Shown here: positions 35,263 through 45,180 of the stretch, in pieces | Position numbering within the stretch: the first letter of the stretch is position 1 | Layout: every line of letters starts with the position of its first letter | Source: Rhodospirillales bacterium | Lineage (GTDB): Bacteria; Pseudomonadota; Alphaproteobacteria; SMXQ01 | Assembly (NCBI GenBank): GCA_018666775.1 | Contig: JABIXC010000017.1 | Span: 62,001-126,000, forward strand | Reading direction: 5' to 3' | DNA: 64,000 bases | The notes under the pieces: generated by a model | What the model saw: the letters and a program-made list of their open reading frames with translations, nothing else | What the model was told of the DNA's origin: nothing | Database searches by the model: none | Translations under genes and position numbers: made by a program

Positions 35263-35333
35263 GGGCGCCAGCTAGGGGGAGCGTCTTGGTTACACCGAGA
35301 GGGTCGGCGGTTCGAGTCCGTCATCGCCCGCCA
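35263..35333 (+). pseudogene. Degenerate tRNA-Val copy
   Basis: A 27-bp stretch at 35290-35316 is identical to 32994-33020 of tRNA-Val, and the rest is recognisable with mismatches. The anticodon TAC (35291-35293), the T-arm and the CCA (35331-35333) persist. The D-arm has lost about five nucleotides and two acceptor pairs are broken. It could be a decayed tandem tRNA or the far end of an integration at tRNA-Val. Confidence 0.88.
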
Positions 35334-35573
35334 TATAGGCTGGGGCTTGCATTATTGCAAAAATGCCGCTTAAAACCTTGAATCAGATGAACCAAGTTAT
35401 CAATCGGTCTTCAATTGGCCATCTATTGGGCCTCAATTAGGCCTCAATTAGGTGGCACCTTGATTGGGCCAATTTATATGACGATGGACTGCCCCCCCTA
35501 GATTTTTTTTGATTTGGATAAATAGCAATATCGCGGTGCTCGTCGAGTACCCGTCTAACCCCTGGGAATAGAA
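35334..35573. other. gene-free stretch with short direct repeats
   Basis: AT-rich DNA with the motif CCTCAATTAGG twice in tandem (about 35430-35453) and further CAATTGG/ATTGGGCC variants nearby. No gene was seen. Confidence 0.5.
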
Positions 35574-36953
35574 ATGAAACTTACCAGACGACAATTTATA
35601 GCTGGAACCTCTGCATTTGTAATTTCCACCCCCGCTATAGGAGCCATGACTCCTGAAAATCAAAAATTGGTGGCGAAAGCGGGATCGGTTCAGTTGCTTC
35701 CAGGTCAGTATCCTAAAACAGAAATTTGGGGATATGGAGGCCACACACCTGGACCTGAGCTGAGACTTCGCCAAGGCGCGCGCATTCGCCGTGATTTTGT
35801 AAATCTTTTGCCTCAGGCATCGACGGTTCATTGGCATGGTATCAGGATCGACAATAAAATGGATGGGGTGCCAGAATTAACGCAAACCGTTGTGCGGCCC
35901 AACAATTCTTTTACCTATGACTTTGTTGTTCCTGATGCCGGAACCTATTGGTACCACCCCCATAACAAAACGTCGGAGCAAATGGCCCGCGGCCTTTATG
36001 GCGCACTTATTGTCGAAGAAAATAACCCGCCTGAAGTCGATACAGATGAAACACTCATCATTGATGATTGGCGGCTCGACAAAACAGGTCAAATCAATGA
36101 CAGTTTCGAAGCTGTGATGGATATGTCCCATGGGGGACGGCTGGGAAACTGGCTAACCGTTAATGGAGAGGCCTCTTATTCTCGCACTGTAAAAAAGAAT
36201 GAGCGCCTACGATTGCGCCTTATAAATTCGTCGAATTCACGAATTTTCTCACTAAACCTGAAAGGACTGACCGGGTGGGTTATCGCCCTTGATGGACAAC
36301 CCCTGGATACCCCAACTTCGATCAAACAATTGGTCCTCGCCCCTGCGCAACGCATCGACTTGATTGTTGATGTTTCGGCGCTCGAAGGTGAAACGGCGCA
36401 TGTCTATTCAATTGGCCGAGAAGGCCAACATCAAATTGTTGGCTTTACAGTAGATGGCATTAAGCGACATTCCATGCTTCCGACGCCAAGAGCATTGCCA
36501 GCAAACCCGGTTTTACCAATCGATCCAAAAACCAACCCACAAAAAGTAAGCTTGCGGATGGAAGGTGGGGCCATGGGACGCATGCGGGGCGCACGGATGG
36601 GCGGTGAAATGATGGGGATGAGACAGCTTGTGAATGCAGGAAAGGTTTGGGCCTTTAATGGACGGGTCGATATGCCAGACACCCCTTTAATCGACGCACA
36701 ACGGGGAAAAACGGTTCAGATTGAAATGATAAATGAAACTGGATGGCCCCATGCCATGCACCTTCATGGGTTTCATTTCCGCCAAGTTTACCTCAACGGC
36801 AAGATGGGCCCTCTCAGAGACACGTTACTGATGGATGGGAATACAACGGCAACCATTGCCTTCATAGCGGACAATCCTGGCAAGTGGCTCCTGCATTGCC
36901 ATATGCTTGAACATGCATCAAGCGGCATGACGACGTGGATCCATGTAAATTGA
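35574..36953 (+). CDS. Tat-exported multicopper oxidase
   Basis: A 459-residue laccase/CueO-like enzyme. The Tat motif TRRQFIAG is at residues 4-11 and is followed by a hydrophobic stretch. Copper ligands are HWHG and WYHPH in domain 1, and HAMHLHG and LLHCHMLEHASSGM in domain 3, which supplies the T1 and trinuclear sites. A Met-rich segment (MEGGAMGRMRGARMGGEMMGM) near residue 325 resembles the cuprous-ion-binding insert of CueO-type oxidases. It probably oxidises Cu(I) or phenols in the periplasm. The next gene encodes a His-rich DUF2231 protein, consistent with metal handling. Confidence 0.92.
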   Translation: MKLTRRQFIAGTSAFVISTPAIGAMTPENQKLVAKAGSVQLLPGQYPKTEIWGYGGHTPGPELRLRQGARIRRDFVNLLPQASTVHWHGIRIDNKMDGVPELTQTVVRPNNSFTYDFVVPDAGTYWYHPHNKTSEQMARGLYGALIVEENNPPEVDTDETLIIDDWRLDKTGQINDSFEAVMDMSHGGRLGNWLTVNGEASYSRTVKKNERLRLRLINSSNSRIFSLNLKGLTGWVIALDGQPLDTPTSIKQLVLAPAQRIDLIVDVSALEGETAHVYSIGREGQHQIVGFTVDGIKRHSMLPTPRALPANPVLPIDPKTNPQKVSLRMEGGAMGRMRGARMGGEMMGMRQLVNAGKVWAFNGRVDMPDTPLIDAQRGKTVQIEMINETGWPHAMHLHGFHFRQVYLNGKMGPLRDTLLMDGNTTATIAFIADNPGKWLLHCHMLEHASSGMTTWIHVN

Positions 36954-37068
36954 TTTTTCGATTAGGAAAATACAGAGAATTGAACCGGCACTTGCAATGC
37001 CACAAAAACGCCGCTTAATATCTTGAACTAAATTTTTTGATTGTTTTAATTTTCGGGAATGCATTCAA

Positions 37069-37710
37069 ATGTTCGAATCCATGCATGTTTTACATCCTGT
37101 TTTTGTTCATTTCACCGTTGCGCTCCTGATAACGGCCGCACTGCTGCTTTTTGTTGCAAGGGTGCACCCGTGGGCGGAAAAGTGCCGTGTGGTGGGTAAC
37201 TGGAACCTGATTATCGGGGCCATATCGTTACTGCCAACGGTTGGCGCCGGATTTTATGCCTTTAACACCGTCGCCCATGATGCACCGTCTCATTTAGCAA
37301 TGATTGATCACCGTAATTTTGCCGTCGTGACGGCTCTGGTTTGGTGTGTTTTGGCGATCTGGAGGATCTGGGTCCTTAGGCAAAAACGCAGGTCAGGCTG
37401 GCCTTTCTTCTGGTCTGTTTTTCTTGCCGTTTTTCTTCTCGGGATTACGGGATTCAAAGGCGGGGAACTGGTTTTCCAACATGGCCTTGGGGTATCTTCG
37501 CTGCCTTCAAGTTCCAGCGACGGGAAAAGCGACGGGCATGGGCACGGGCATGAAGCGGTGGAGGAACACCCGGCGAAACCCATGGCAAAAGCCCCCCCTA
37601 AGCATGACAATTCCGATGGGCACCCACATGAAGCGGTGGAGGAACACCCCCCTAAACCCACCGCAAAAGCCCCCCCTAAGCATGACAATTCCGATGGGCA
37701 CCCACATTAA
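37069..37710 (+). CDS. DUF2231 membrane protein with duplicated His-rich tail
   Basis: A 213-residue protein. Residues ~5-140 have four hydrophobic segments and the DUF2231 start HPVFVHFTVALL. The C-terminal ~55 residues hold two 26-residue repeats starting HEAVEEHP and ending DNSDGHP, and a GHGHGH stretch, all His/Pro/Lys-rich and likely metal-binding. DUF2231 function is not established. It follows the multicopper oxidase by 115 bp. Confidence 0.85.
   Translation: MFESMHVLHPVFVHFTVALLITAALLLFVARVHPWAEKCRVVGNWNLIIGAISLLPTVGAGFYAFNTVAHDAPSHLAMIDHRNFAVVTALVWCVLAIWRIWVLRQKRRSGWPFFWSVFLAVFLLGITGFKGGELVFQHGLGVSSLPSSSSDGKSDGHGHGHEAVEEHPAKPMAKAPPKHDNSDGHPHEAVEEHPPKPTAKAPPKHDNSDGHPH
37549..37704 (+). 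repeat. 78-bp tandem duplication in the DUF2231 gene
   Basis: Two copies of a 78-bp unit (37549-37626 and 37627-37704) with a few differences, in frame, encoding the two His-rich 26-residue repeats. Confidence 0.92.
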
Positions 37711-37796
37711 TAGAAATCCGTGGTTATGGGGCTGTAACAAAAGCGACTGGCAATTTTTTATAAACGGATAAACCCTGTGTTCTACGGAATCGTGAC

Positions 37797-38954
37797 ATGG
37801 CCAAAAATGGTGCAATAAGCGTTGAAAATATAAAGAAATTGCGTGTCGATCATGTCGGTGCGCTACGAGCACCTGCCCCGCTTCGGGACCTGTTTGAAAA
37901 GCGGGAAAGAGGGGATGTCTCTGAAGAAGATTTCATCGCCGCCCGTGAAGCAGCGATTGCCAATATTATCCGTAAACAAGAAGAAATCGGTTTGTCGGTG
38001 GTCACCGATGGTGAATTGCGCCGGCGCAACTTTCAAGACAGCTTCAACGCCGCCGTGGGTGGATTTTCGCGGCCCTTGGCAAAGGGGCCTGGCGAGAACG
38101 TGAGCGGGCAGCCATACAGCCGGACCGTATCGTCTGGTCACAACCGTTGGTCCGTGACGGAAAAATTGTATCTCAAACAAAATGTGCCGCTTGAGGAGTT
38201 CCGCCTGAGCGCGGTGACCGCTACGTGCCCGATCAAGGTCACCTTGCTGAGTGCAGACCGAATTGCCGATCAGTTTGACCAAAGTGACACGGTCTATGAA
38301 GATGTTGATGCGTTCATTGCCGATGTCGTTGCGATCGAACGCACCATGATTGGCGAACTCATTGCGGCGGGGTGCCGCTATATTCAAATCGATGCGCCCG
38401 GTTACACGTCTTATGTTGACGACGTATCCATCGCAGAAATGCGGTCGAGGGGAGAAGACCCGGAAAAGCGCATGGCGCGCTCCATCGCTGCTGATAACGC
38501 CGTTATTGCCGGATTTGAGGGCGTGGTCTTTGGGCTTCACGTTTGTCGTGGCGGTGCCCGTACGCTGGACCCTGAAACTGGAAAAGTAGCCCCCCAATGG
38601 CACCGCGAAGGCCATTATGACGCCATCGCAGAACAATTGTTCTCAGAGCTTAAGCACGATCGGTTGCTGCTTGAATACGATAGCGAGCGCGCCGGAGACT
38701 TTGCGCCGTTGCGCTTCGTGCCTAAAGACAAGGTCGCGGTGCTGGGGCTGGTCACCACCAAGAGCCCGGACATAGAGCGATCCGATGACTTGCAGCAGCG
38801 TATCCATGAGGCCGCAGCCTACTTGCCGCTCGACAATCTGGCGTTAAGTCCACAATGCGGTTTTGGGGGATACCGTAAGGTCGCAATCGAAGAAGACCAG
38901 CAATGGCAGAAATTCGAGGTCATCACAGAGACAGCACGTGCAATATGGGGGTAA
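37797..38954 (+). CDS. Cobalamin-independent methionine synthase-like (MetE C-terminal family) protein
   Basis: A 385-residue TIM-barrel protein with only the catalytic half of MetE. It opens VDHVGALRAP, has TDGELRRRNF, and keeps zinc-site elements: GLHVCRGG (His and Cys), LLLEYDSERAGDF (Glu) and LSPQCGFGG (Cys). Stand-alone MetE-C proteins often use corrinoid or other thiol methyl acceptors rather than homocysteine. It sits in the insert between the tRNA genes with no related neighbours. ATG 37797 is used. Confidence 0.85.
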   Translation: MAKNGAISVENIKKLRVDHVGALRAPAPLRDLFEKRERGDVSEEDFIAAREAAIANIIRKQEEIGLSVVTDGELRRRNFQDSFNAAVGGFSRPLAKGPGENVSGQPYSRTVSSGHNRWSVTEKLYLKQNVPLEEFRLSAVTATCPIKVTLLSADRIADQFDQSDTVYEDVDAFIADVVAIERTMIGELIAAGCRYIQIDAPGYTSYVDDVSIAEMRSRGEDPEKRMARSIAADNAVIAGFEGVVFGLHVCRGGARTLDPETGKVAPQWHREGHYDAIAEQLFSELKHDRLLLEYDSERAGDFAPLRFVPKDKVAVLGLVTTKSPDIERSDDLQQRIHEAAAYLPLDNLALSPQCGFGGYRKVAIEEDQQWQKFEVITETARAIWG

Positions 38955-38978
38955 TAACCCCTTTAAAAGAGAAAAACC

Positions 38979-39222
38979 ATGGACTTCATCACACTGGGGC
39001 GGACAGTCTTTTAGATGCCGCGTATCGGTTTGCCCATCATGAAACTGGCGCCGATGTGGTCCTGTTTGGGACAGGCAACCTGGATCATCTGGAAGCCAAT
39101 ATCGCCTCTCTTCTGAAACCGGCCCTGCCTTCGAGCGATATTGACCAGTTATTAGCACAATTTGGTCACCTCATGGGGCTTGGGCTTGATCAAAGCCGGC
39201 GGGATAGACCCCGGGTTCCCTG
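38979..39222 (+). pseudogene. Aldo/keto reductase remnant with internal deletion
   Basis: ATG 38979 opens MDFITLGRTV, an aldo/keto-reductase-like N-terminus, and hits TAG almost at once. In another frame from ~39010 the C-terminal end appears: SLLDAAYRFAHHETGADVVLFGTGN and ANIASLLKPALPSSDIDQLLAQFG. The middle (over 200 codons) is missing, so a large internal deletion joined the two ends and shifted the frame. Confidence 0.7.
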
Positions 39223-39375
39223 ACCCATATTTTTCTTCGATAAAGCATTAGAATATTTCTGTATCCTATTAATTTTAATACATTTTTAATCATATTATCT
39301 CACGCTATCGTCCGGACATCTTATTAGGTGGGGGCTGGCTTGCATAAGCCGGTTATTCCCATAGGAGGGATTATT

Positions 39376-40122
39376 ATGGTTGGTATTGAAAAAACATCGT
39401 TGCTTAAATTGGCTGGCATTGGGCCGGTCTGTGTGATGGCCGCATTGCTTGTTGGTTGTGCGCCCCAAACGGTTATTTCCAATAAGCACCAAGTGGTGGT
39501 TGAGGCCAACACCCACGAAGAAGCCATCAATATTGCCACCAAAGCATGCGCCGGTTATGACCGTGAAATCTTGCTGTCGGCACAGCAAAGAGGCGGGTAT
39601 TGGTTCAAATGTCTTGAATCCAAGGAAGATCAGCAGGCGCGCAAAGCGGCAGCGCAGGCCAAGGCCCTGAAACGGTCAGCGCTGTTGAAGCAATTGATGA
39701 AGAAAAATCCCCCCAAAGCCGAGGCAAAGCCTTTACCCAAGCCTCTTCCCACGGAAAAATTTGAACAAAAGGCCGCAAAGCCAGCACCCGTAAAGGCACC
39801 TCCTATAACTGTTGCGAAAGCTGTGGCAAAGCCGGACCCCGTCGTTGCAAGGACATCTACCGCCACAAATTCCGGGTCATGGGTCACGTTTGGCTCTTTC
39901 AGAACAGAAATCCGGGCCGAAAATTTTGTTCGGCAATTTAATAGCAATCATCCAAAGTTGGCCCGTGAACATTCGGTTATGGTCAATGAAATCAAGCTCG
40001 GCCCCCGTGGAATTTTTTATCGTTCTCAGCTTGGCCCCTTTGTCGATGATAGTAAGGCCAAAAGTCTTTGCGTTGATCTGAAAAACAATGGATCGAAGTG
40101 TTTTGTTGTCTCTCGCCGCTAG
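39376..40122 (+). CDS. SPOR-domain lipoprotein
   Basis: A 248-residue predicted lipoprotein: the signal ends in a lipobox (LLVGC near residue 28). Residues ~95-165 are a Lys/Ala/Pro-rich linker, and the last ~75 residues form a SPOR domain (GSWVTFGSFRTEIRAENFVRQF, FYRSQLGPFVDDSKAKSLC) that normally binds denuded septal peptidoglycan. AGGAGGGA at 39363 fixes the ATG at 39376. It is probably outer-membrane anchored and linked to division or envelope maintenance. Confidence 0.85.
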   Translation: MVGIEKTSLLKLAGIGPVCVMAALLVGCAPQTVISNKHQVVVEANTHEEAINIATKACAGYDREILLSAQQRGGYWFKCLESKEDQQARKAAAQAKALKRSALLKQLMKKNPPKAEAKPLPKPLPTEKFEQKAAKPAPVKAPPITVAKAVAKPDPVVARTSTATNSGSWVTFGSFRTEIRAENFVRQFNSNHPKLAREHSVMVNEIKLGPRGIFYRSQLGPFVDDSKAKSLCVDLKNNGSKCFVVSRR

Positions 40123-40168
40123 GGCTGAAAAATTCTTGAAAATAGAGCCATTTAGCCCCGTTCACTTG

Positions 40169-40197
40169 TTGACAGCCCCTTGTCGTCCGGCTACACC
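40169..40197 (+). promoter_or_regulatory. possible promoter of tRNA-Asp
   Basis: A perfect TTGACA (40169-40174) is followed after 17 nt by TACACC (40192-40197, poor -10). The predicted start is ~40 nt before the tRNA. Confidence 0.4.
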
Positions 40198-40245
40198 ACG
40201 GTTCTCAAATTCGGTCATGGTTTCAGTTGGTGATCGGATCATATT

Positions 40246-40322
40246 GGGGGTGTAGCTCAGCTGGTTAGAGCGCTGGCCTGTCACGCCAGAGGTCGCGGGT
40301 TCGAGTCCCGTCACTCCCGCCA
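40246..40322 (+). tRNA. tRNA-Asp (GTC anticodon)
   Basis: Acceptor GGGGGTG pairs with CACTCCC, anticodon stem CTGGC/GCCAG encloses GTC at 40280-40282, discriminator G and encoded CCA at 40320-40322. Confidence 0.97.
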
Positions 40323-40334
40323 CTTTTTCAATAT

Positions 40335-40364
40335 CCTGCCTGTACCTTTTCTGGGTCCGGCAGG
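40335..40364 (+). terminator. hairpin after tRNA-Asp
   Basis: CCTGCC pairs with GGCAGG, with further interior pairs. No T-run follows, so it may be only a processing or weak termination structure. The rest of the gap to nuoA shows no gene. Confidence 0.35.
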
Positions 40365-40497
40365 GCCGAATACAGGCAATCTTTGCTTTTATTCTTAAGG
40401 CCTGAGTTTATAGTCTAGCGCTATCACGGCCTCTTGTTATGGGGGCAATCGTGGCAGTGGTTTTTAAAAAGAAAATAAACGCTAAACGGACGGTGTG

Positions 40498-40863
40498 ATG
40501 CAGGAACTTCTGGTGCAATATCTGCCCATTTTGATTTTTCTGGGCATTGCCGTTGGTCTTGCTGTCACCATGGTTGTCGCGTCTTTTATCGTCGCCCAGC
40601 AACGCCCCGATCAAGACAAACTCAGCGCATATGAATGCGGCTTTGATCCCTTTGATGATGCCCGTGGCCGGTTTGATGTCCGGTTCTATCTGGTTGCCAT
40701 CCTGTTTATCATTTTTGACCTTGAAGTTGCCTTCCTGTTTCCATGGGCCGTGGCCCTTGGGGATATTGGGCTGTTTGGTTTTTGGTCCATGATGATTTTC
40801 CTTGGGGTGTTGACCATCGGTTTTGTCTATGAATGGAAGAAGGGCGCGCTTGAGTGGGAGTAA
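40498..40863 (+). CDS. nuoA: NADH-quinone oxidoreductase subunit A
   Basis: A 121-residue membrane subunit with three spans and the family signature [39 protein letters not shown]. It links the membrane arm to the quinone module of complex I. ATG 40498 is preferred over GTG 40495. It is the first of fourteen nuo genes in the order A to N. Confidence 0.96.
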   Translation: MQELLVQYLPILIFLGIAVGLAVTMVVASFIVAQQRPDQDKLSAYECGFDPFDDARGRFDVRFYLVAILFIIFDLEVAFLFPWAVALGDIGLFGFWSMMIFLGVLTIGFVYEWKKGALEWE

Positions 40864-40888
40864 TCCCGCATCGTTTGCGAAAAGGTTG

Positions 40889-41434
40889 ATGACCGTGACC
40901 AATGAAACCCAATCAGGCGGCTTGCCCCCAGGTCCTGCACAGGACCAGATTATGAAGGGTGTTGCCCAGCAAATGCAGGACAAGGGCTTTGTCGTTGCCA
41001 GTCTTGATTCTTTGGTGAATTGGGCGCGGACCGGATCGCTGTGGCCCATGACCTTTGGTCTGGCGTGTTGCGCCGTAGAAATGATGCAAACCGCAGCCAG
41101 CCGTTATGATGTCGATCGGTTTGGCATTGTCTTTCGCCCCAGCCCCCGCCAATCCGATGTCATGATTGTCGCTGGCACCCTGACCAACAAAATGGCTCCG
41201 GCCCTTCGCCGCGTTTACGACCAAATGGCGGAACCGCGCTGGGTTATTTCCATGGGGTCTTGTGCCAATGGGGGTGGTTATTATCACTATTCTTATTCCG
41301 TGGTGCGCGGGTGTGATCGGATTGTGCCGGTTGATATCTATGTGCCGGGGTGTCCGCCCACAGCCGAAGCGCTGCTTTACGGCATTTTGCAATTACAGAA
41401 AAAAATCCGTCGAACCGGAACCATCATGCGTTAA
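40889..41434 (+). CDS. nuoB: NADH-quinone oxidoreductase subunit B
   Basis: A 181-residue subunit carrying the terminal [4Fe-4S] cluster N2. Ligands are the twin Cys in LACCAVEM, Cys in SMGSCANGG and Cys in [12 protein letters not shown] 40889 is chosen over an upstream in-frame start at 40823, which overlaps nuoA and has no family match. Confidence 0.97.
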   Translation: MTVTNETQSGGLPPGPAQDQIMKGVAQQMQDKGFVVASLDSLVNWARTGSLWPMTFGLACCAVEMMQTAASRYDVDRFGIVFRPSPRQSDVMIVAGTLTNKMAPALRRVYDQMAEPRWVISMGSCANGGGYYHYSYSVVRGCDRIVPVDIYVPGCPPTAEALLYGILQLQKKIRRTGTIMR

Positions 41435-41476
41435 GGCAAAAGCCTTGATGCCAATCAGGATTATCAGAAAAGTTTA

Positions 41477-42130
41477 ATGAACCAAGACGCGCAACAATTA
41501 GAAGCCTTGAAGGAACTCGGTGAATACATCGAGGATATTCTGGCGGGCGACATAGAAAGTGTCGCTGTGGCCTATGGTGAACTGACCGTGACCATTCGGG
41601 ATTCTGCTGCCATCGTCAAGGTTCTGACAACGCTGCGCGATGATACCAATTGCCAGCTGCATCAATTGATGGATGTTTGCGGGGTTGATTATCCAGAACG
41701 CGAAAAGCGGTTTGATGTGGTCTATCACCTGCTTAGCCTGCGCCAAAACCACCGCGTCCGGGTCCGTGCCCGGGTCGATGAAAACACCCCCATTCCTTCG
41801 GTGACGGGCGTGTTTTCCGCTGCTGGTTGGTGGGAACGCGAAGCATGGGACATGTATGGCATTCTGTTTTCCGGCCATCCCGATCTGCGCCGATTGCTGA
41901 CAGATTATGGTTTCGAAGGCCATCCCTTACGCAAAGATTTCCCCCTGTCGGGCTATGTCGAGGTGCGTTACGACGATGATCAAAAGCGGGTGGTTTATGA
42001 ACCGGTCAAGTTGACCCAGGAATTTCGCAATTTTGATTTCCTGAGCCCATGGGAAGGGGCACAGTCCGTGCGCGACGCAGAAGAAAAAGAACAAAAAGAA
42101 GAAGAAAAGGGGGAAGGCACCGATGGCTGA
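41477..42130 (+). CDS. nuoC: NADH-quinone oxidoreductase subunit C
   Basis: A 217-residue 30-kDa subunit of the peripheral arm. The signature is [20 protein letters not shown] followed by [16 protein letters not shown] highly charged Glu/Lys-rich tail ends the protein. It overlaps nuoD by 8 bp, indicating coupled translation. Confidence 0.97.
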   Translation: MNQDAQQLEALKELGEYIEDILAGDIESVAVAYGELTVTIRDSAAIVKVLTTLRDDTNCQLHQLMDVCGVDYPEREKRFDVVYHLLSLRQNHRVRVRARVDENTPIPSVTGVFSAAGWWEREAWDMYGILFSGHPDLRRLLTDYGFEGHPLRKDFPLSGYVEVRYDDDQKRVVYEPVKLTQEFRNFDFLSPWEGAQSVRDAEEKEQKEEEKGEGTDG

Positions 42131-43301
42131 AACCCAGATCCAGAATTATTCCATCAATTTTGGTCCTCAGCATCCAGCGGCCCATGGCGTTTTGCGTCTG
42201 GTGCTTGAAATGGATGGTGAAGTGGTGGAGCGGGCCGATCCGCATATCGGGCTTTTGCATCGCGGCACAGAAAAGCTGATTGAATACAAAAACTACCTTC
42301 AGGCGGTGCCGTATTTTGATCGTCTGGATTATGTGGCCCCGATGTCTCAGGAACATGCCTATGCGTTGGCGGTCGAAAAACTTTTGGGCATCACGCCGCC
42401 ACTGCGCGCGCAATATATTCGGGTCATGTTTGCGGAAATCAGCCGCATCTTGAATCACATTTTGAACATCACCACCATGGCACTGGATGTTGGTGCCATG
42501 ACGCCGCTGCTCTGGGGTTTTGAAGAGCGCGAAAAGCTGATGGAATTTTATGAACGCACATCTGGCGCGCGGCTGCATTCTGCCTATTTCCGCCCGGGCG
42601 GTGTGCATGTTGATCTGCCCGAAGGTTTGGTCGAAGACATCCTGACATTCTGTGATGGTTTCCCTGCCCATTTGGATGATGTCGAAGGGTTGTTGACCGA
42701 TAACCGCATCTTCAAACAGCGAACAGTGGATATCGGCGTGGTGTCAGCCCGCGATGCCATTGATTGGGGCTTTACCGGTCCAATGCTGCGCGGTTCAGAC
42801 ACGCCATGGGATTTGCGTAAATCCCAGCCCTATGATGTCTATGACCGGGTTGATTTTGCGGTGCCTGTGGGCAAGACCGGGGATTGTTACGCCCGTTATC
42901 TGGTGCGCATGGATGAAATGCGCGAAAGCATCAAAATTATTCGCCAATGTATTGCCGATATGCCCGGTGGCCCGGTGATGGTCGATGATCAAAAAATCAC
43001 GCCTCCCTCGCGTGCGGAAATGAAACATTCCATGGAAGCCTTGATCCATCATTTCAAGCTGTTTACCGAAGGCTATCATGTGCCTGAAGGTGAGGCTTAT
43101 TCTGCGGTCGAAGCGCCCAAGGGTGAGTTTGGCGTCTATCTGGTATCCGATGGGTCCAACCGGCCGTATCGCTGCAAAATTCGGGCACCAGGGTTTGCCC
43201 ATCTTCAGGGTTTGGAATTCCTATCAAAGGGCCACATGCTGGCTGACGTGGTGTCGATTATTGGTTCCCTAGATATTGTGTTCGGAGAAATAGATCGATG
43301 A
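42123..43301 (+). CDS. nuoD: NADH-quinone oxidoreductase subunit D
   Basis: A 392-residue 49-kDa subunit forming the quinone site. [17 protein letters not shown] near the start and [10 protein letters not shown] are the classic blocks. C and D are separate genes, unlike the fused nuoCD of enterobacteria. It overlaps nuoE by 4 bp. Confidence 0.98.
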   Translation: MAETQIQNYSINFGPQHPAAHGVLRLVLEMDGEVVERADPHIGLLHRGTEKLIEYKNYLQAVPYFDRLDYVAPMSQEHAYALAVEKLLGITPPLRAQYIRVMFAEISRILNHILNITTMALDVGAMTPLLWGFEEREKLMEFYERTSGARLHSAYFRPGGVHVDLPEGLVEDILTFCDGFPAHLDDVEGLLTDNRIFKQRTVDIGVVSARDAIDWGFTGPMLRGSDTPWDLRKSQPYDVYDRVDFAVPVGKTGDCYARYLVRMDEMRESIKIIRQCIADMPGGPVMVDDQKITPPSRAEMKHSMEALIHHFKLFTEGYHVPEGEAYSAVEAPKGEFGVYLVSDGSNRPYRCKIRAPGFAHLQGLEFLSKGHMLADVVSIIGSLDIVFGEIDR

Positions 43302-43882
43302 ACACCCAGCCCGAAACATTTTCTTTTGATGCAGAACATGCAGAAAAAGCAAAAGCCTTCATTGCCAAATATCCCGAAGGCCGCCAGGCCAGTGCCGTTT
43401 TGCCATTGCTTGATCTGGCCCAACGACAAAACGGTGGATGGTTGCCCGGTGCTGCGGTGGAATATGTTGCCGAAATGCTGGACATGGCTGAAATCCGGGT
43501 GTGGGAAGTGGCAAGCTTTTACACCATGTATAATTTGGAACCGGTGGGTAAAACCTGCGTCAATGTTTGCACCACGACCCCGTGCTGGTTGCGGGGTTCT
43601 GCCGATATTGTCACGGCATGCGAAGAAGAATTGAATATCGGCCTTGGTGAAACCACGGGTGATGGCGAATTCACCTTGCGCGAAGTCGAATGTCTGGGGG
43701 CCTGTGTCAATGCACCCATGCTCCAGATTGGCGATGATTATTACGAAGATTTAACCCCTGACAGTGCCAAGGCATTGCTGCGGGCCATCAAGGCCGGGGA
43801 CACATCAAAACCCGGGCCGCAATCGGGCCGTGAAGGGTCTGAGCCAATTTCAGGCCTTACATCCTTGAAGGGAGACGCGTGA
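43298..43882 (+). CDS. nuoE: NADH-quinone oxidoreductase subunit E
   Basis: A 194-residue subunit with the [2Fe-2S] cluster N1a: [11 protein letters not shown] and CLGACVNAP supply four cysteines. The last ~30 residues are an extra Gly/Ser/Pro-rich tail. It ends in the TGATG junction with nuoF. Confidence 0.97.
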   Translation: MNTQPETFSFDAEHAEKAKAFIAKYPEGRQASAVLPLLDLAQRQNGGWLPGAAVEYVAEMLDMAEIRVWEVASFYTMYNLEPVGKTCVNVCTTTPCWLRGSADIVTACEEELNIGLGETTGDGEFTLREVECLGACVNAPMLQIGDDYYEDLTPDSAKALLRAIKAGDTSKPGPQSGREGSEPISGLTSLKGDA

Positions 43883-45162
43883 TGCTGGCTGACCAGGATC
43901 GTATCTTCACCAATCTTTACGGGCACAAGGATTTTCGCCTTGCCGGTGCACAGTCCCGTGGCGATTGGGATGGCACCAAGGAAATTTTGGCCAAGGGCTC
44001 TGATTGGATCATCAACGAGATGAAAGAATCCGGCCTGCGCGGTCGCGGCGGGGCAGGGTTCCCGGCCGGGGTCAAATGGTCGTTCATGCCAAAAGAATCA
44101 AAAGATGGTCGTCCCAATTATCTGGTGATCAATGCCGATGAAGGTGAGCCCGGAACCTGCAAAGACCGGGACATGATGCGCAATGATCCCCATAAATTGG
44201 TTGAAGGCGCATTGTTGGCGTCCTTTGCCATGAATGCCCATGCGGCTTACATCTATATCCGGGGTGAATTTTACCGGGAGGCCGAAAATCTTCAAACGGC
44301 CGTCGATGAAGCATATGAGGCCGGGTTGATAGGCAAGAATGCCTGTGGGTCAGGCTATGATTTTGATTTTTACATCCATCGCGGTGCCGGTGCCTATATC
44401 TGTGGCGAAGAAACGGCCCTGTTGGAAAGCCTTGAAGGGCGCAAGGGCCAACCCCGTCTTAAACCACCGTTCCCTGCAGGGGCTGGGCTTTATGGCTGTC
44501 CTACGACCGTGAATAATGTTGAAACGATTGCTGTGGCACCGACTATTTTACGCCGGGGCGCATCATGGTTTGCGGGCTTTGGCAGGCCGAATAATACGGG
44601 CACCAAAGTGTTCTGTATTTCCGGCCATGTGAACGAACCCTGCAACGTTGAAGAAGAAATGGGCATTCCCCTAAAGGAATTGATCGAAAAACACGCAGGC
44701 GGTGTGCGCGGCGGTTGGGATAATTTATTGGCCGTGATCCCCGGTGGGTCTTCGGTGCCGGTGCTGCCCAAATCAATCTGTGAAACGGTTAAAATGGATT
44801 TTGATGCCCTGAAAGAAGCCCAATCGGGATTGGGCACGGCGGGGGTCATTGTCATGGATCAATCCACCGATATTGTCCGGGCCATTGCAAGATTGTCGAA
44901 ATTCTACAAACACGAAAGCTGTGGCCAATGCACACCGTGCCGTGAAGGTACGGGTTGGATGTGGCGGGTGATGGAACGCTTGGTAACCGGTGAAGCGCGG
45001 GTCGAAGAAATTGACCTGTTGCTAGAGGTTACCAAAGAGATTGAGGGCCACACCATTTGTGCCCTTGGCGATGCGGCGGCTTGGCCCATTCAGGGATTGG
45101 TTCGTCATTTTCGGCCAGAGATTGAACGTCGTATCAATGCGCGCGCTGGCGCGGCAGCTTAA
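43882..45162 (+). CDS. nuoF: NADH-quinone oxidoreductase subunit F
   Basis: A 426-residue subunit that binds NADH, FMN and cluster N3. [10 protein letters not shown] and [15 protein letters not shown] are nucleotide/flavin blocks; [12 protein letters not shown] plus the later Cys bind the [4Fe-4S] centre. GGGAGA precedes the ATG. The usual length is kept. Confidence 0.98.
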   Translation: MLADQDRIFTNLYGHKDFRLAGAQSRGDWDGTKEILAKGSDWIINEMKESGLRGRGGAGFPAGVKWSFMPKESKDGRPNYLVINADEGEPGTCKDRDMMRNDPHKLVEGALLASFAMNAHAAYIYIRGEFYREAENLQTAVDEAYEAGLIGKNACGSGYDFDFYIHRGAGAYICGEETALLESLEGRKGQPRLKPPFPAGAGLYGCPTTVNNVETIAVAPTILRRGASWFAGFGRPNNTGTKVFCISGHVNEPCNVEEEMGIPLKELIEKHAGGVRGGWDNLLAVIPGGSSVPVLPKSICETVKMDFDALKEAQSGLGTAGVIVMDQSTDIVRAIARLSKFYKHESCGQCTPCREGTGWMWRVMERLVTGEARVEEIDLLLEVTKEIEGHTICALGDAAAWPIQGLVRHFRPEIERRINARAGAAA

Positions 45163-45180
45163 AGGGATGCGGGATTAAAG

